This document shows, piece after piece, positions 1 to 7,524 of a DNA stretch of 64,000 nt (its first letter is position 1; each line of letters opens with the position of its first letter). Under the pieces are notes generated by a model that searched no databases, was not told the DNA's origin, and was given only the letters and a program-made list of their open reading frames with translations. The DNA lies in the NCBI GenBank assembly GCA_002350705.1, contig DEFH01000053.1:129758-193757 (forward strand), written 5' to 3'. The position numbers were made by a program, and so were the translations under genes. This DNA is from Ruminococcaceae bacterium UBA2857. Lineage in GTDB: Bacteria > Bacillota > Clostridia > Oscillospirales > Acutalibacteraceae.

Positions 1-13
1 GGGAGAATATATC

Positions 14-385
14 ATGCGGGAAAGAAAAAGATGGGGATTTTTCGGAATTCCTTGGACATTTACCGTGTATACGCTCAAAGAAAAAAAACTCGTGATTGAT
101 ACGGGATTTTTTACAAGTGTCAAAAATGAAATCCTGCTGTATCGTATTGTGGATATGTCGTATTCGAGAACGCTCGGACAAAAACTGTTCGGTCTCGGTA
201 CAGTGACCGTCTACTCAAAGGATAAAACCAATCCTACGCTTTTGATTAAGAACATTAAGCACTCCAATGACTTCTATGAAAGTCTTTCCGAGGCTGTCGA
301 AAAAGACCGTATCCGCATGAAAATGCGTCAGAGTGAACAAATCACCATTGACGGTGATGATGACTTCTACGAGGATATGGAATGA
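14..385 (+). CDS. Bacterial PH-domain (bPH2-like) protein
   Basis: This 123-residue protein has no signal peptide or membrane segment. The alternating hydrophobic strands at residues 15-85 (a YTLKEKKLVIDTG strand pair, an IVDMSYS strand, then a GLGTVTVYSKD strand) look like the bacterial pleckstrin-homology fold bPH2. The tail is acidic and charged. The start has a GGGAGA Shine-Dalgarno at the window edge. Its stop overlaps the start of the next permease (ATGA), so it is co-translated with an ABC-2 transporter. Family assignment rests on the strand pattern only; function is unknown, possibly a membrane-proximal accessory protein of the exporter. Confidence 0.65.
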   Translation: MRERKRWGFFGIPWTFTVYTLKEKKLVIDTGFFTSVKNEILLYRIVDMSYSRTLGQKLFGLGTVTVYSKDKTNPTLLIKNIKHSNDFYESLSEAVEKDRIRMKMRQSEQITIDGDDDFYEDME

Positions 386-1206
386 AACTGACTAAAATTC
401 GGAAACAGTATGTTCCTTTTATGAAAGCGGGTGTACAGACGCTGATTGCTTACAGAATGAATTTTTTCGGTTTTGTGATAGGCGGTCTGATATACTGCTT
501 TGTGATGTATTATTTATGGAAAGCGGTGTTTCAGTCATCGGGCGGAAGCGATTTCATGGGCTTTTCTATGGTGGATATGACAATTTATCTGTTTTTGTCC
601 AATATCACAACACAACTGACTTTCAGCAGTGTCAGCGGTGACATTGCCGAAGAAATCAAAGACGGCAGTATTGCCATGCGTTTAATCAAGCCTGTCAATA
701 CGGATTTGAGTTATCTGTTCAGTGAACTGGGCGGTTTTGGAATGAAACTGCTTGTTTTTGCCCTGCCGATGATTGTCAGCCTTGAAATTTACCGTTTCTG
801 CACAACAGGAAACGTCATGTTTCAGCCGATGAATTTTCTGCTGTATCTGCTGAGTGTCATTCTGGCATATCTGATTGCTTTCAGAGTCAATCTTTGCTTC
901 GGATTCATGGCGTTTTATGTAAAAAATCTCTGGGGAATGAATATCCTGAAAAACAGTATCATCAATTTTCTTTCGGGTACGCTGATACCGCTGGCATTCA
1001 TGCCGGAGGTTCTGCGGAAAATTCTCGAATATATGCCGTTTTCATCCATGAGCTATACGCCCGTGATGATATACATGGGAAAATATGATACATACGAAAT
1101 GATTTTCCGTCTTGTCATGCAGGCGGTATGGGCATTTCTGATATATGCCCTGTCAAAGATGATATGGCTGGGAGCCATTAAACGATTAAGCGTGCAGGGA
1201 GGGTGA
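382..1206 (+). CDS. ABC-2 type transporter permease (COG4587-like)
   Basis: A 274-residue integral membrane protein with about six hydrophobic segments. The pattern of an early amphipathic helix (residues 10-30), a long loop containing EEIKDGSIAMRLIKPVN, and a second membrane half is typical of ABC-2 permeases of the COG4587 group. These act as heterodimers with a COG3694 permease and a COG4586 ATPase, the latter presumably upstream of the window. It starts by ATGA overlap with the PH protein and ends three bases before the next permease. The substrate cannot be told from sequence. Confidence 0.85.
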   Translation: MKLTKIRKQYVPFMKAGVQTLIAYRMNFFGFVIGGLIYCFVMYYLWKAVFQSSGGSDFMGFSMVDMTIYLFLSNITTQLTFSSVSGDIAEEIKDGSIAMRLIKPVNTDLSYLFSELGGFGMKLLVFALPMIVSLEIYRFCTTGNVMFQPMNFLLYLLSVILAYLIAFRVNLCFGFMAFYVKNLWGMNILKNSIINFLSGTLIPLAFMPEVLRKILEYMPFSSMSYTPVMIYMGKYDTYEMIFRLVMQAVWAFLIYALSKMIWLGAIKRLSVQGG

Positions 1207-1209
1207 CGG

Positions 1210-2000
1210 ATGCGTAGATTTTTTAAAATTTACAGAATACTGGTTGCCCAGAATCTCAAACGCCTGATGGAATATAAAGCGGATTTTTTTGCAGGTGCAG
1301 TCAGTTTTCTGATTGACCAGGCGATTGGGATTGCCTTTATTTTCATTATCTTTTCACAGATACCGCAGCTTTCGGGCTTTACCTTTGAACAGATTGTGTT
1401 CATTTACGGGTTTTCACAGATTCCGAAAGGCATAGACCATCTTCTGACAGACAATTTATGGTGTGTAGGCTATTTCATTGTCAAGAAAGGCGATTTTGAC
1501 AAGTATCTGACAAGACCGATCAATCCGCTTTTTCATGTGATAGCCGAGACTTTCCAGATAGACGCTGTCGGAGAACTGGTTGTCGGAATCGGCCTGATGA
1601 TTTATGTAGGGGGAAGTGTGAATCTGTACGTGACACCGCTGAGTGTGCTGTTGTTTTTTGTGGTTATACCGTTTGCCATGCTGATTTATACAGCAATTAA
1701 AATTGCCACGGGTGCACTGGCATTTTGGCTGAAAAGCAGCGGTTTTATCATTCAGATGGTGTACGGTATGAATGAGTTTGCAAAATATCCCACAACGATA
1801 TATTCTCCGTTTGTGAAAATGCTGATTACCTATATCATTCCCTTTGCGTTCACAGGCTACTATCCGCGATGTATTTTCTGACAGGGGAAAATCCGTTGTT
1901 TCACATTGGCGGAACGGTGGCAATATCTGTTGTGTTTATGTCGATTGCCTTGTTGATCTGGCACAGGGGACTTTCTGCCTATGAAAGTGCGGGAAGCTGA
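1210..2000 (+). pseudogene. ABC-2 transporter permease (COG3694-like), frameshifted near the 3' end
   Basis: The reading frame runs from ATG 1210 to a stop at 1879-1881 and gives a typical COG3694-type permease. The last residues (FTGYYP) are followed by RCIF and stop. One frame over, immediately after the same Pro codon, the sequence continues as AMYFLTGENPLFHIG plus a final membrane helix and stops at 1998-2000. That tail matches how this family normally ends. A single base appears to be missing at about 1864-1868 (CCGCGATG instead of CCGGCGATG or similar). The intact protein would be about 263 residues. This is either a real mutation that removes the last helix or a sequencing error. Confidence 0.8.
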
Positions 2001-2022
2001 ACAATAATGGAGGCGTGAATGA

Positions 2023-2274
2023 ATGCTGACGGCTATTCTTATTTTTCTGATTGCGGCGATAGTGGTAGGGTGTCTTTTGTTTGGCGTTCTGATGGCAATC
2101 CTGCCGTATCTGCTGGGAGGGCTGACAATTTTGATTGGAGCAGCTTTACTGTTTGGTGAGTTCGGAGACGTGATTAAAGGTTTTCTGAAAATTGTTTTTA
2201 AAATTGCTTTAGTAATCACGATTGCAGGACTGCTGTTGTATCTGGCAGATGGAGGGGCGTTGCTGTTGGCATGA
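2023..2274 (+). CDS. Small hydrophobic membrane protein, unknown
   Basis: An 83-residue protein that is almost entirely hydrophobic, with two or three predicted membrane segments (about residues 3-45 and 54-80) and few charged residues. An AATGGAGG Shine-Dalgarno precedes ATG 2023. It lies 22 bases after the frameshifted ABC permease and just before a strong terminator, so it probably ends the ABC operon. No family is recognised. Confidence 0.6.
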   Translation: MLTAILIFLIAAIVVGCLLFGVLMAILPYLLGGLTILIGAALLFGEFGDVIKGFLKIVFKIALVITIAGLLLYLADGGALLLA

Positions 2275-2285
2275 ATATTGTATGA

Positions 2286-2333
2286 AATTCCCGTATATGA
2301 CCGAAAAGGTCATGTACGGGAAAATTTTTTTTT
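2286..2333 (+). terminator. Rho-independent terminator after the ABC operon
   Basis: Arms CCCGTATATGACC (2290-2302) and GGTCATGTACGGG (2308-2320) pair with one wobble around a short A-rich loop. They are followed by AAAA and nine T. It separates the ABC operon from the PadR operon. Confidence 0.9.
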
Positions 2334-2342
2334 GCATACCTC

Positions 2343-2371
2343 TTGACAAATAATACTATGTGTAGTATAGT
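2343..2371 (+). promoter_or_regulatory. Promoter of the padR operon with overlapping operator
   Basis: TTGACA (2343-2348) and TATAGT (2366-2371) are separated by 17 bases. The spacer carries an inverted repeat, ATACTA-TGTG-TAGTAT (2353-2368), that runs into the -10 box. Dyads of this kind are typical PadR-family operators, so the operon is probably autorepressed. Confidence 0.8.
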
Positions 2372-2393
2372 ATTATACGAAAGGAGGTATTCG

Positions 2394-2714
2394 ATGGATA
2401 TACAAATCAAAAGAGGTTTGCTTGATGTGTGTGTGCTTGCCGCTATCAAAGACGAGGATTCCTACGGCTATCAGATCATCAAGGATATCAGACCGTATAT
2501 TGAAATTTCGGAATCAACACTCTATCCGATACTGAGGAGACTGGAAACAGCGGAAATGCTTACCGTGAACTCTGTGGAACACAACGGCAGACTTCGCAAA
2601 TATTACCATATCACTCAGTCGGGGCTTGACAGACTCAAAGCCTTTTCGGAGGAATGGAAGGAAATCACCGCTATTTATAACTATGTGACAAGGGAGAATG
2701 ATGAGCATGAATAA
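2394..2714 (+). CDS. PadR family transcriptional regulator
   Basis: A 106-residue winged-helix protein. The hallmarks of the PadR N-terminal domain are all present: an N-terminal helix with GLLDVCVLAAI, then DSYGYQIIKDI, then the recognition region ESTLYPILRRLE and the wing NGRLRKYYHIT. PadR proteins are small repressors that usually control a membrane-stress or drug-responsive operon next to them. The start at 2394 follows AAAGGAGG at the right distance; an upstream ATG at 2358 lies inside the promoter and is rejected. The 3' end overlaps the next gene, a DUF1700 protein, which is the usual partner of PadR in Firmicutes. Confidence 0.93.
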   Translation: MDIQIKRGLLDVCVLAAIKDEDSYGYQIIKDIRPYIEISESTLYPILRRLETAEMLTVNSVEHNGRLRKYYHITQSGLDRLKAFSEEWKEITAIYNYVTRENDEHE

Positions 2715-3312
2715 ACAGGAATTTCTCAATGACCTGTCGGAAAAATTGCAGGGTGTGCCGAAAGAGGACAGGGAAAAATCTCTGGAATATTATTCCGAAA
2801 TGATTGATGACAGAATCGAGGACGGTCTGACACAGGAACAGGCTGTCAAAGCCATGGGCGGTGTCAGTGAAATTGCCGACAGAATTATCAGCGATATGCC
2901 TGTTGAAAAGCTGCTGAAAACAAAGGTCACACCTCAAAGAAAACTGAGTGCGTTTGAAATCGTACTGCTGACGATCGGCTTTCCGATATGGTTTTCGATA
3001 GGCATATCACTGATTGCGGTGGCATTTACATTGTACTTGGTATTGTGGGTGCTGATACTGTGCATTTATATCATTGCACTGTCATTTGCTGTGTCGGGTA
3101 TAGCTGCAATTATCGCACTGTTTATGAGCTTGTTTAACGGTCAGGTTTTATCGGGAATGTTTATATTCGGCTGCGGGATGGTACTTCTGGGATTGGCAAT
3201 CCCTGTATGCATGGAGGCAGGCAGAATGACTTTCGGCTATATCAGACTGACGGGGACGGGATTGAAAAAAATCAAATCGAAACTTGCTCAGAGAAAGGGG
3301 ACTGAAAAATGA
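2707..3312 (+). CDS. DUF1700 (HAAS) family membrane protein
   Basis: The protein of about 201 residues has an N-terminal helical DUF1700/HAAS domain (MNKQEFLNDLSEKLQGVP, then YYSEMIDDRIEDGLTQEQAV) followed by three or four membrane helices and a basic tail. Such proteins pair with PadR repressors and DUF4097 proteins and are thought to work in envelope sensing, though no biochemical role is settled. In-frame ATG codons also exist at 2698 and 2701; 2707 is chosen for spacing to AGGGAG and by comparison with the related protein at 4235. It overlaps padR and its stop overlaps the next start. Confidence 0.88.
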   Translation: MNKQEFLNDLSEKLQGVPKEDREKSLEYYSEMIDDRIEDGLTQEQAVKAMGGVSEIADRIISDMPVEKLLKTKVTPQRKLSAFEIVLLTIGFPIWFSIGISLIAVAFTLYLVLWVLILCIYIIALSFAVSGIAAIIALFMSLFNGQVLSGMFIFGCGMVLLGLAIPVCMEAGRMTFGYIRLTGTGLKKIKSKLAQRKGTEK

Positions 3313-4220
3313 AGAAGTCAACCAAAATCAGCCTGCTGGTATCGCTGGCACTTGTCATCATCGGTGCCGTCCTGATATTTGTTTCACTCATGGTAGTGGG
3401 ATTTGATATGAGAAAGTTCTCCAACATCAGCTTTGAAAAGAAAGTCTTTGATATTACGGACAGCTTTGACGGCGTTCATGTCAGCGAAATAACGGACGAT
3501 ATTGAAATATATCTTTCCGATGACAAAAACTGTAAAATCATCTGCTATGACAGTGAGAAAATTTACCATGAGTGCAATGTCAACGATGACGGACAATTAA
3601 TGATTTTTTGCCGTGACGACAGACCTTGGTATGAAAAAATAGGATTTTTCTACAAGGAAATCGAAAAAATACAAATTTATCTTCCAAATGAATTGTATGA
3701 AGAAATTTATGCATACTCTACCAACGGAAATATTACCATACCGAAAGGCTTTACATTTGACGAAGCACATCTTTCCGTAGTAAACGGAAAAATTCATTGC
3801 AGTGCCGATGTACTGCAAAATCTGACAGCAGAAACAACCAACGGAGATATTGCCTTGGACGGTGAACTGAACGGAAAAATACACGCTCTTACCACTAACG
3901 GAAAAATAGTTGCAAAGAATATCAAAAATGCAGGTTCTGCGGATTTTACAACAACCAACGGTGATATTGAACCGGACGGAGAAATTATCAAATACTTTCA
4001 GGCACACTCCGTCAACGGCAGTATCAAATTCAGAGTGTCTGTTTCCGACAGGATGCATATGAATACCGTCAACGGCAGTATTACGGGAACGGTACCTGCC
4101 AATAAAAGCTATACTGCCCAAAGCACCAACGGTTCGGTCAATGTTCCCGACAGCGTTAATGATAACGGTGATTTCTATTTCAAGACCGTCAACGGCAATA
4201 TTGATATTAAAAATAAATAA
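3309..4220 (+). CDS. DUF4097-type membrane-anchored beta-helix protein
   Basis: A 303-residue protein with one N-terminal membrane segment (about residues 8-31) and then a long repeat region. From about residue 135 onward a 17-25 residue unit ending in TNGxI or VNGxI recurs about eight times (STNGNITI, VVNGKIHC, TTNGDIAL, TTNGKIVA, TTNGDIEP, SVNGSIKF, TVNGSITG, TVNGNIDI). This is the adhesin-like beta-helix pattern of DUF4097. The C-terminal domain should lie outside the membrane. It follows the DUF1700 gene by ATGA overlap and is expected to act with it and PadR. Confidence 0.88.
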   Translation: MKKSTKISLLVSLALVIIGAVLIFVSLMVVGFDMRKFSNISFEKKVFDITDSFDGVHVSEITDDIEIYLSDDKNCKIICYDSEKIYHECNVNDDGQLMIFCRDDRPWYEKIGFFYKEIEKIQIYLPNELYEEIYAYSTNGNITIPKGFTFDEAHLSVVNGKIHCSADVLQNLTAETTNGDIALDGELNGKIHALTTNGKIVAKNIKNAGSADFTTTNGDIEPDGEIIKYFQAHSVNGSIKFRVSVSDRMHMNTVNGSITGTVPANKSYTAQSTNGSVNVPDSVNDNGDFYFKTVNGNIDIKNK

Positions 4221-4234
4221 CGGAGGAAACAATC

Positions 4235-4825
4235 ATGACAAAACAGGAATTTTTAACGGCCCTGGAAGAAAGACTGAACGGTGTTTCGGAAAACAGGAAA
4301 AATGAATATCTGGACTACTATCAGGAACTTCTCGCTGACAAAATCGAGGACGGTCTGACGGAAGAAGAGGCTGTCGGACAGCTTGATGTCAATGCGATTG
4401 CTGACGGCATTATCAAAGAAGTATCTCTCGGCATTGAGGACGGTGTGACCTATGTGGAAAACCATTCTGTTATTGACTGCACCAACCGCTACAAGATGGA
4501 CAACGGCAAATATAATTTTATGGTCAAGGTGCCTGAGGGTACAAAATGGGAAGATGTCAAGGTGGAAGTGACACAGGGCTTCAAGGGCGAACATCTTTTT
4601 TATACGAATCTGATGGTATTCAGTAATTCGGAGGAATGGAAGTCATCTGTTGCATTCCGTTACAATTATGCAGGCTCCGACTACTATGAACTTATCACAA
4701 ACAGGCTCGCACCGAACGGCATGGGAATCAGACTCTATCTGAAATATCAGGATCATTACTATATGGCAACAGATACCGCTATCGGCAGTACGACTCCCGG
4801 ACAAAGCTACTGGTTGGGAGCATAA
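4235..4825 (+). CDS. DUF1700-like N-terminus joined to an unrecognised soluble domain
   Basis: Residues 1-65 repeat the DUF1700/HAAS pattern of the gene two places upstream (MTKQEFLTALEERLNGV, YYQELLADKIEDGLTEEEAV). No membrane helices follow. The remaining 130 residues form a soluble, probably beta-rich domain with many aromatic residues (FMVKVPEGTKWEDVKVEV, YNYAGSDYYELITNRLA) that I do not recognise. The start follows CGGAGGAAA with good spacing. It is the last gene before a 138-base gap with a new promoter. This looks like a domain swap between a sensor-type N-terminus and another module. Confidence 0.75.
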   Translation: MTKQEFLTALEERLNGVSENRKNEYLDYYQELLADKIEDGLTEEEAVGQLDVNAIADGIIKEVSLGIEDGVTYVENHSVIDCTNRYKMDNGKYNFMVKVPEGTKWEDVKVEVTQGFKGEHLFYTNLMVFSNSEEWKSSVAFRYNYAGSDYYELITNRLAPNGMGIRLYLKYQDHYYMATDTAIGSTTPGQSYWLGA

Positions 4826-4902
4826 TTGATATAAAATTTGTACAAAAATAAAAATATAATATTGTGCAATTTTTCTTGATGTAACGAAAAATGAAAAAGC
4901 TG

Positions 4903-4931
4903 TTGCAATTATTACAAGTTTGTTATATAAT
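4903..4931 (+). promoter_or_regulatory. Promoter of the Big_2/transglutaminase gene
   Basis: TTGCAA (4903-4908) and TATAAT (4926-4931) have a 17-base spacer. The rest of the gap 4826-4902 is AT-rich with no clear hairpin. Confidence 0.75.
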
Positions 4932-4963
4932 GAGTGAGGTCTAAGAAAGGAAAGATTTTACTT

Positions 4964-6649
4964 ATGAATAAAAATATTAACAAACTTTTAGCTTGTACGA
5001 TGTCGGCATTGATTATTTCTGCCGTTCCTGCCCTGCCGTCTGCAACGGTAACGGCTTATGCTCCGACACCCTCAACGATCTTTGTTGCAGCAGAAAGCGT
5101 GTCTCTCAGCAAATCCGAAATTGTTATCGGCAATGGCGAAAGTTATCAGCTTGCTTCGGCAGTTGTTCCGAACAATGCTTCCAATCAGTCTGTTTTGTGG
5201 ATGACAAGCAACCCGAATGTGGCCTATGTGAGCAACACAGGAAAAGTCACTGCCAAAGGTGTCGGTACGGCTACCGTTTCTGTTGTGACGCACAACGGAA
5301 AAAAAGCTGTATGCTATGTGAAAGTGCAGGAAGCACCGTCTAAAATTACCCTGAACTGTCATAACATGGAAATGGGTATCGGTGAAACTTATAAATTTTA
5401 TGCGACTGTTCCCGAAAATACGACCGCCTGTGTAAGAAGTTACTCTTCCGGTGATAACAGCATTGTTTCCTTCGACTCCAAAGGTTATATGACAGCCAAA
5501 AAAGAGGGTACGGCAACGATTACCGTCAGGATTTTCAACGGCAAGACAGATACTTGTAAAGTAACAGTCAAAAAGGCTCCGTCGAGCATTACTCTGACAA
5601 AAAAAGTCCTCACGCTGGCAGAGGGAGACAACTATCAGTTCCATGCCTATACCCCTGAAAATACAGCTTCCCATGTCAGAAAATATGTTTCCGCTGATAA
5701 CAGCATTGTTTCCTGTGATGAAAGAGGAAATATCACTGCCAAAAAGGCAGGCACGGCTGTGATTACTGTGACTTCCTACAACGGCAAGACAGATACCTGC
5801 AAAGTGACTGTCAAGAAAAATCCCGACAAAATTTCCGTCAAACAGGATTATGCCGAGCTTGAAACAGGTGATACTTTCAGAATCGTTTATTATTTGCCGA
5901 GTAACTCCTATCCCGCTAAGGTGACATACTACAGCAATAACCCAAACGTCGCCAATGTAGACGGAAACGGTCTTGTCACTGCCAAAAATGAGGGCAATGC
6001 AAAAATCACTGTGAAAACAGCCAACGGTAAAACAGCTTTTGTCAATGTCAAGGTCACTGAGCCTGTACAGATTTATGCATGGAGTTCCGATGATGACATC
6101 CTGAATTCCGCCAAGCTGAATCCCGTCAAAACCAATTCCAAGCTTTTGGACGATAAAATTGATAGTATTTTCGGTGATATCCTCTATTCCAAAATGACCG
6201 CTGCCCATAAGCTCAAGGCTTGCTATGACTATCTGGCAACCAATATCAATTATGCGTATATCAGTTATGATTATTCCCCCTTATATGGTATGAATTATGT
6301 CTCGGATAATGACAGAGAGATTGTTTTGTCAGCGTATTCCACACTGGTCAAAAAACTGGGCAACTGTTATGATTATGCGTGTACGCTTGCGGCAGTCATG
6401 CAGAGAATCGGCTATGATGCCCATGTTGTGCACGGACTGGTCGGCATGAGTGCAGGCGGCTACGGCAATCACTACTGGGTTGATGCGAACATCAACGGCA
6501 GACACTATATCTTTGATGCACAGGTTGAAAACAACAATCTGGGCTGGGGCAGCACAGTGAACCATTACTTCTATTGTTTAAGCCCTGACAGCACTTCCAT
6601 GTATATCTATCAGAATACCTGGAGTACTTCCAATTTCAGAATATATTAA
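4964..6649 (+). CDS. Secreted protein with four Big_2 domains and a transglutaminase-like domain
   Basis: The 561-residue protein begins with a signal peptide (MNKNINKLLACTMSALIIS, cleavage probably after VTAYA). Four bacterial Ig-like (Big_2) repeats follow at roughly residues 40-390, each ending in a G(x)AxITVxxxNGK motif. The C-terminal 160 residues look like a transglutaminase/cysteine-protease fold: Cys468 in LGNCYDYAC, His503 in YGNHYWVDA and Asp518 in YIFDAQV fit the Cys-His-Asp triad. No anchor is visible, so it is either released or held by the Ig domains. Substrate and reaction (cross-linking or proteolysis) are unknown. The start at 4964 follows GAAAGGAAAG. Confidence 0.85.
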   Translation: MNKNINKLLACTMSALIISAVPALPSATVTAYAPTPSTIFVAAESVSLSKSEIVIGNGESYQLASAVVPNNASNQSVLWMTSNPNVAYVSNTGKVTAKGVGTATVSVVTHNGKKAVCYVKVQEAPSKITLNCHNMEMGIGETYKFYATVPENTTACVRSYSSGDNSIVSFDSKGYMTAKKEGTATITVRIFNGKTDTCKVTVKKAPSSITLTKKVLTLAEGDNYQFHAYTPENTASHVRKYVSADNSIVSCDERGNITAKKAGTAVITVTSYNGKTDTCKVTVKKNPDKISVKQDYAELETGDTFRIVYYLPSNSYPAKVTYYSNNPNVANVDGNGLVTAKNEGNAKITVKTANGKTAFVNVKVTEPVQIYAWSSDDDILNSAKLNPVKTNSKLLDDKIDSIFGDILYSKMTAAHKLKACYDYLATNINYAYISYDYSPLYGMNYVSDNDREIVLSAYSTLVKKLGNCYDYACTLAAVMQRIGYDAHVVHGLVGMSAGGYGNHYWVDANINGRHYIFDAQVENNNLGWGSTVNHYFYCLSPDSTSMYIYQNTWSTSNFRIY

Positions 6650-6657
6650 AATCAAAA

Positions 6658-6690
6658 ACTCCCGTAATTGCTTACGGGAGTTTTGTTTTA
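6658..6690. terminator. Bidirectional terminator between convergent genes
   Basis: The perfect 10-bp stem ACTCCCGTAA / TTACGGGAGT has a TTGC loop, a 5' A-run and a 3' T-rich run. It can stop the secreted-protein transcript and, on the other strand, the nadB-nadC transcript whose last gene ends at 6688. Confidence 0.9.
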
Positions 6691-7524
6691 TTGAATGTAC
6701 ATGGAAATATCAAAAGCCTTGACGGAGTGTGTCAGTGCACCAACAGAAATAATATCAACACCGCTTTCGGCAACAGCTCGGAGCGTTTCATCTGTAATAC
6801 CGCCCGACGCTTCCAGAATTGCCCTGCCGTTTGTGATTTCGACAGCCTGTTTCATGAGTTCGGGAGACATATTGTCCAGCATGATAATATCTGCTTTTGC
6901 GGCAAGAGCTTCATTCAGTTCGTCAAGATTACGTGTTTCGACTTCAATTTTGGTCATGTGGCCGATTTTCTGACGAAGTTTGGTGATAGCGTTGGTAATG
7001 CCGCCTGCTGCGTCAATGTGATTGTCTTTGAGCATGGCTGCATCGGAAAGATTGTAGCGGTGATTTTTGGCACCGCCTGTCATGACAGCATATTTCTGTA
7101 AGGGGCGAAGTCCGGGGAGTGTCTTTCTGGTGTCAGCGATAGTGGCATTGGTGCCTGCCACAATTTTAGCATATCTGTCAGAAGCGGTGGCAATGCCGCT
7201 CATGTGCTGAATGAGATTCAATGCCGTGCGTTCACCTTTGAGAAGGACAGCCGTTTTGCCTTTCAACGTAAGAATGACATCACCCTTTTTGACTTCTTCA
7301 CCGTCCTGTTTGAGAATGGCAAAAGAAATGCTTTCATCAAGAATCTGAAACACTCTGACAGCGATTTCCGTGCCGCATACAATGCCGTCGGCTTTGGCGA
7401 CAAATTTTCCGTCCCCCTCCTGTCCGGCAGGAATCAGATAGTCTGTTGTGACATCACAATAATTGATGTCCTCCAAAAGTGCGGTTTTGATAAGATTGTC
7501 CACATAGATTTTATTCAGTATCAT
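6688..7524 (-). CDS. nadC: Quinolinate phosphoribosyltransferase (decarboxylating)
   Basis: This 278-residue enzyme converts quinolinate and PRPP to nicotinate mononucleotide, the step that joins de novo and salvage NAD synthesis. Recognisable family features are the N-terminal EDINYCDVTTD segment, ERTALNLIQHMSGIAT, the TRKTLPGLR motif, KNHRYNLSDAAMLKDNHI, and the barrel end ASGGITDETLRAVAESGVDIISVGALTHS. Length is normal for NadC. It overlaps the end of nadB by 14 bases, so the two are translationally coupled. Confidence 0.97.
   Translation of the reverse strand: MILNKIYVDNLIKTALLEDINYCDVTTDYLIPAGQEGDGKFVAKADGIVCGTEIAVRVFQILDESISFAILKQDGEEVKKGDVILTLKGKTAVLLKGERTALNLIQHMSGIATASDRYAKIVAGTNATIADTRKTLPGLRPLQKYAVMTGGAKNHRYNLSDAAMLKDNHIDAAGGITNAITKLRQKIGHMTKIEVETRNLDELNEALAAKADIIMLDNMSPELMKQAVEITNGRAILEASGGITDETLRAVAESGVDIISVGALTHSVKAFDISMYIQ

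Noticed and set aside
3597..4232. Long reverse-strand reading frame opposite the DUF4097 gene
   Set aside because: It is caused by the repeated TNG/VNG codons of the forward gene. No Shine-Dalgarno or family match.
5072..6208. 378-codon reverse frame opposite the Big_2 gene
   Set aside because: The repeats of the forward gene keep it open. The forward protein has a signal peptide, domains and a triad; the reverse one has none.
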